Source: Bacteroidales bacterium
GTDB taxonomy: Bacteria; Bacteroidota; Bacteroidia; Bacteroidales; Muribaculaceae
DNA: 7,960 nt
NCBI GenBank assembly: GCA_019420545.1
Contig: JAHZGZ010000188.1
Location: 1-7,960 of the forward strand
Direction of reading: 5' to 3'
The position numbers were made by a program, and so were the translations under genes. The notes beneath the pieces are model-generated. The model was not told where the DNA came from, made no database searches, and saw only the letters and a list, made by a program, of their open reading frames with translations. This document shows, piece after piece, positions 5,720 to 7,960 of this stretch. Positions within the stretch are counted from its first letter, which is position 1. Each line of letters opens with the position of its first letter.

Positions 5720-6363
5720 GGCAGTATATCTCTGAGGGCTGAGAAGCGGTCGATAATAAAATCGGGCGAAACCGAAAGGAGCTGTGAGCGAGACTGGTTG
5801 CCGTAGGTCACGGCACATGTCGGCGAGCCGGCATTACGGCCCATGAGTATATCGTAGGTAGCATCGCCCACCACAAGGGTCTCCGTAGGGTTCCACCCCA
5901 TTTTGCGGCATATGAAGAATACCGGATCGGGAGCGGGCTTGGCTCGGGCTACGTCGTCACCGCCGACGAGCATGCTGAAAAGGCCGGTCAGCGCGAAGGT
6001 ATCGGCAAATTCCTGCAACGACTTATGGCTGCGGCTGCTGGCGACGGCCATAGGATAGCCCTCGGCATGGAGCGTACGGAGGATGTCGATAACGCCCGGA
6101 AATGGCTTTGCAGCGCCCGGACAGTTTTCGCGGAAGAAAATGCGACGGTAAGTGGCGGCAAACCCGGCGGATATGCCTGGATGATCGGGAAAGAGCGTGG
6201 CAGGGACGTCTTCGAGGCGCAGCCCTATAGTGGCGCGGCATTGTTCGGGAGAACATGGCGGGAGGCCCATCTCACGGATTGTAGCCTCCATCGTGGCGAT
6301 AATAACGGGCGCCGTATCCATCAGCGTACCGTCGAAGTCGAATATGATATTCTTGATTTTCAT
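5716..6363 (-). CDS. HAD-superfamily hydrolase, phosphoglycolate phosphatase/beta-phosphoglucomutase-like
   Basis: The 215-residue protein has all four HAD motifs: IFDFDGTLMDT (7-17) with nucleophile D9 and acid/base D11; AVASSRS (106-112) with the motif II serine; AKPAPDPVFF (141-150) with K142; and VVGDATYDILMG (164-175) with D167 and D171. An alpha-helical C1-type cap lies between motif I and II (about 15-90). Such proteins remove phosphate from small phosphorylated metabolites such as phosphoglycolate, or act as sugar-phosphate mutases; the exact substrate cannot be read from sequence. Met at 6363 starts directly at KIKNIIFDFDGT, so the upstream in-frame start at 6384 (MKIVILH) is less likely. 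The gene opens a probable minus-strand unit with the YjbR/MmcQ gene (4-nt ATGA overlap) and pncB. Confidence 0.93.
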   Translation of the reverse strand: MKIKNIIFDFDGTLMDTAPVIIATMEATIREMGLPPCSPEQCRATIGLRLEDVPATLFPDHPGISAGFAATYRRIFFRENCPGAAKPFPGVIDILRTLHAEGYPMAVASSRSHKSLQEFADTFALTGLFSMLVGGDDVARAKPAPDPVFFICRKMGWNPTETLVVGDATYDILMGRNAGSPTCAVTYGNQSRSQLLSVSPDFIIDRFSALRDILP

Positions 6364-6376
6364 ATGCAAAATTACG

Positions 6377-6402
6377 ATTTTCATAAGACATTTTCATAAG
6401 AC
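6377..6402. repeat. 13-bp perfect tandem duplication before the HAD gene
   Basis: ATTTTCATAAGAC occurs twice in direct succession, 6377-6389 and 6390-6402. It lies in the upstream region of the HAD gene, between its start and the candidate -7 boxes. The second copy includes the upstream MKI start codon at 6384, so a slippage duplication may have created that in-frame start. Confidence 0.8.
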
Positions 6403-6436
6403 AAAAGTAGGTCGATGCCCACAAAAATACGGGCAT
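6402..6436 (-). promoter_or_regulatory. Candidate promoter region of the HAD-YjbR-pncB unit
   Basis: Two minus-strand boxes fit the TAnnTTTG -7 consensus: TACTTTTG (6402-6409) and TATTTTTG (6422-6429). Neither has a clear TTTG -33 at 19-21 nt. The second lies in the loop of a 6-bp inverted repeat, ATGCCC (6415-6420) with GGGCAT (6431-6436), which could be an operator. A third match, TAATTTTG, ends only 3 nt before the ATG at 6363 and would give a leaderless mRNA. Confidence 0.35.
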
Positions 6437-6709
6437 GGATGAATGAACGGAATATAGCAGGTGCAGCAGAATTCCGGCACCGGGATTTCCGGCGCATAAA
6501 TATAGGCGATTGCCTATGGAGGGACCTTTATGTGAGATAGGGATCGTGTTTTCATAATTAGTGAGATAAAGTTTTTATTAATCCATCTTAATCAACACCG
6601 CAAATTTACAATGCATATTTGATATGTGCAAATTATTTTGCAATTATTTTCGCGTTAATCTTAAATTATCCATGGTTAATTTACATTATGGCGAAGACAT
6701 TGCGGATTA

Positions 6710-6728
6710 ATGCGGTTGGAAACCGCAT
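6710..6728. repeat. Perfect 8-bp hairpin in the intergenic region
   Basis: ATGCGGTT (6710-6717) and AACCGCAT (6721-6728) pair perfectly across a GGA loop. A nearby ATTGCGGATTA half repeats the GCGG element. It lies about 160 nt upstream of the YaaA start, upstream of its promoter, so it may be an activator or repressor site or part of a small RNA. Confidence 0.5.
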
Positions 6729-6812
6729 CTCCTAAACCATTGTATATTAATATATTGAACATAGAGGTATGACTATTATGTAACACATTAATGAGAAAAA
6801 ATGATGTATAGG

Positions 6813-6844
6813 TTTGGTGAATCAAGGATTTGTTGGTATTTTTG
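6813..6844 (+). promoter_or_regulatory. Promoter of the YaaA-family gene
   Basis: On the plus strand a TTTG -33 box (6813-6816) lies exactly 20 nt from TATTTTTG (6837-6844), a full match to the Bacteroidota TAnnTTTG -7 box. Transcription would begin near 6850, leaving a leader of about 35-40 nt before the ATG at 6888. Confidence 0.7.
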
Positions 6845-6887
6845 AAATCAAATGATATTAGAGTATGTTTTCTTTTAGAGCGCGTTT

Positions 6888-7667
6888 ATGCTTATACTGA
6901 TTGCAGAATCGAAAACCATGGCGGCGTGCGACTCCGCTATAGGACATGACGAATATCTCGCACACCGTCCGGCTCTTGAGGCCGAGGCCGACGCGATAAT
7001 GGGCTCGTTGCGCAGGATGAATGCCGACATGCTGCACGCCAAGGTGAAGATCAGTCTGCCGATGGTACGCCGGTTGCAGCAGATGATCTACGAGTTCCCC
7101 AACAAAGCGGTCGGAGGGGAGGCAATGGGAGCGTTTACCGGGGTGGTATTCAAGGCTTTCAAGTATAATTCGCTTGACGATGCGGCCCGGGCTGCCACGT
7201 GCGATCGGGTGAGAATAATATCGTCGCTTTACGGATGGCTTCGGCCCGACGACATAATAAAGCAGTACCGGTTTGACTTCACGACGCCTCTGGCTCCGGA
7301 TGGACGGACATTCATGGCCTATTGGCGCGACAAAGTGACGGATCTGCTACTCAAAGAGTTGCACGAGAAAAGCTGTACGGACATTCTCGACCTGATGCCG
7401 GGCGACGCCGCACGCTGCATCGACTGGAAACGAATAGCGCCGGAGGCCAAAGTATGGCGAGCCGATTTCCGCGAAATACAGCCGGGAGGAGCCGTGCGCA
7501 CACCGAATTCCAACCGCCTGAAAACCCTGCGCGGAGAACTTCTGCGACAGATCATCGTGGAGAACATCGACTCCCCTGCCGTGCTCAGCGATCTCTGTGG
7601 CGACAACTACGCCGCAGCAGGCCCCGCCGACAGCAACGGCAACATCGTGTTTCACACCGCAGACTAA
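6888..7667 (+). CDS. yaaA: YaaA-family peroxide stress protein (DUF328)
   Basis: The 259-residue protein matches the YaaA/DUF328 family in length and motifs: an N-terminal LILIAESKTM (2-11), AFTGVVFKAFKYNSLD (82-97), RVRIISSLYGWLRPDDIIKQYRFDF (107-131), FMAYWRDKVTD (142-152) and an IDWKRIAPEAKVWRADFREI segment (178-197). In Escherichia coli YaaA limits intracellular iron and protects DNA and proteins during hydrogen peroxide stress, acting in the cytoplasm; the same role here is inferred. The ATG at 6888 starts at the usual N-terminal strand and has a well-spaced promoter upstream. The stop overlaps the convergent TfoX-domain gene by 4 nt. I see no OxyR-type site, though the upstream dyads are possible control elements. 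Confidence 0.93.
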   Translation: MLILIAESKTMAACDSAIGHDEYLAHRPALEAEADAIMGSLRRMNADMLHAKVKISLPMVRRLQQMIYEFPNKAVGGEAMGAFTGVVFKAFKYNSLDDAARAATCDRVRIISSLYGWLRPDDIIKQYRFDFTTPLAPDGRTFMAYWRDKVTDLLLKELHEKSCTDILDLMPGDAARCIDWKRIAPEAKVWRADFREIQPGGAVRTPNSNRLKTLRGELLRQIIVENIDSPAVLSDLCGDNYAAAGPADSNGNIVFHTAD

Positions 7668-7960
7668 CTTCTTTTCTTGCGGGACTTGGGATACGGGAGA
7701 TGCTCCCAAAGCGCGGCGATGACATTGAGGGTGGCGCGGGAATCGGCCAGATCGAGTATGTAGGCTTCTTTTGCGCCGGGATAGGGGCAACCTGTCGCGG
7801 CACCGGCCATCAATGCGTGGATGCAGTCAAGCTTCTTGACATAAGCGGTATTGTCGCAAGCAGTAATCACACACTTTTCATTGACATAGATTACATAGTC
7901 GCCCATCATCTTGCGGCTACGGACGTCGCCGAGAGGCCTGAGAAGAGCACAAAGGGATTC
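7664..7960 (-). CDS. TfoX N-terminal domain protein, partial (N-terminus outside window)
   Basis: The frame is open from the window edge to a TAG at 7664, giving 98 residues of the C-terminal part. It reads as a TfoX_N domain: LRPLGDVRSRKMMGDYVIYVN, then CVITACDNTAYVKKLD, GCPYPGAKEAYILDL and a basic tail ending KSRKKRS. Stand-alone TfoX_N proteins are usually about 105-115 residues, so only the first few are missing. TfoX in gammaproteobacteria controls competence genes, but short stand-alone TfoX_N proteins in Bacteroidota have no established role and share a fold with YjbR-type proteins. The ATG seen at 7909 is internal, since conserved residues lie upstream of it. Its 3' end overlaps the 3' end of the YaaA-family gene by 4 nt in convergent orientation. 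Confidence 0.88.
   Translation of the reverse strand, partial: ESLCALLRPLGDVRSRKMMGDYVIYVNEKCVITACDNTAYVKKLDCIHALMAGAATGCPYPGAKEAYILDLADSRATLNVIAALWEHLPYPKSRKKRS

Larger units (their letters stand above)
6403..6887. other. Long AT-rich divergent intergenic region
   Basis: This gap of about 485 bp between the divergent HAD and YaaA genes holds no convincing open reading frame. It contains the candidate promoters of both flanking genes and three short perfect dyads: 6415-6436, 6502-6517 (ATAGGC/GCCTAT, 4-nt loop) and 6710-6728 (ATGCGGTT/AACCGCAT, 3-nt loop). None is followed by a U-tract that would make it a clear terminator. Two tiny frames, ATGACTATTATGTAA and one of six codons, occur near 6770-6815 but look incidental. 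A small RNA cannot be excluded. Confidence 0.5.

Noticed and set aside
5720..5818. Longer YjbR/MmcQ frame starting at 5818.
   Set aside because: The extra 33 residues lie wholly inside the HAD gene in another frame; the ATG at 5719 overlaps the HAD stop and matches the family start.

Overview
The window looks like chromosomal DNA of a Bacteroidota member. Several upstream regions carry the Bacteroidota-type promoter (a TTTG-like -33 box, 19-20 nt, then TAnnTTTG at -7), start codons lack strong Shine-Dalgarno sequences, and the encoded proteins resemble Bacteroidales homologues. GC-rich genes separated by AT-rich gaps would fit a Muribaculaceae-like gut organism, but that placement is an inference.

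Layout, left to right. (1) 1-489, minus: N-terminal three quarters of a chloramphenicol-acetyltransferase-like O-acetyltransferase, cut by the window edge, with a promoter and a 7-bp dyad upstream. (2) 556-600: hairpin terminator. (3) 618-1652, minus: CNNM/CorB-type membrane protein with a CBS pair, preceded by a small Cys-rich exported protein (1733-2020, minus) with its own promoter; a nested-dyad gap separates them. (4) 2227-3063, minus: AraC-family regulator, preceded by a NYN-domain putative nuclease (3103-3735, minus). The NYN leader has a strong promoter, a perfect 10-bp inverted repeat over its -7/-33 region, and a terminator-like hairpin abutting the start codon. (5) 3900-4040: about 141 bp with two inverted REP-like palindromes inside short terminal inverted repeats (REPIN/MITE-like). 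(6) 4085-6363, minus: HAD hydrolase, YjbR/MmcQ protein and nicotinate phosphoribosyltransferase (pncB), probably one transcription unit; the first two overlap as ATGA. (7) 6403-6887: about 485 bp without a convincing gene, with divergent promoters and several dyads. (8) 6888-7667, plus: YaaA-family protein, overlapping by 4 nt the convergent 3' end of a TfoX N-terminal-domain protein (7664-7960, minus, cut by the window edge).

Most of the window is ordinary housekeeping or stress content: nicotinate salvage to NAD, phosphatase/phosphoglycolate-type HAD, peroxide-stress YaaA, metal transport. The most unusual parts are the regulated NYN leader, the REPIN-like element beside it, and the small Cys-rich exported protein next to the CNNM transporter. 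I found no CRISPR array, tRNA, rRNA or complete insertion sequence.
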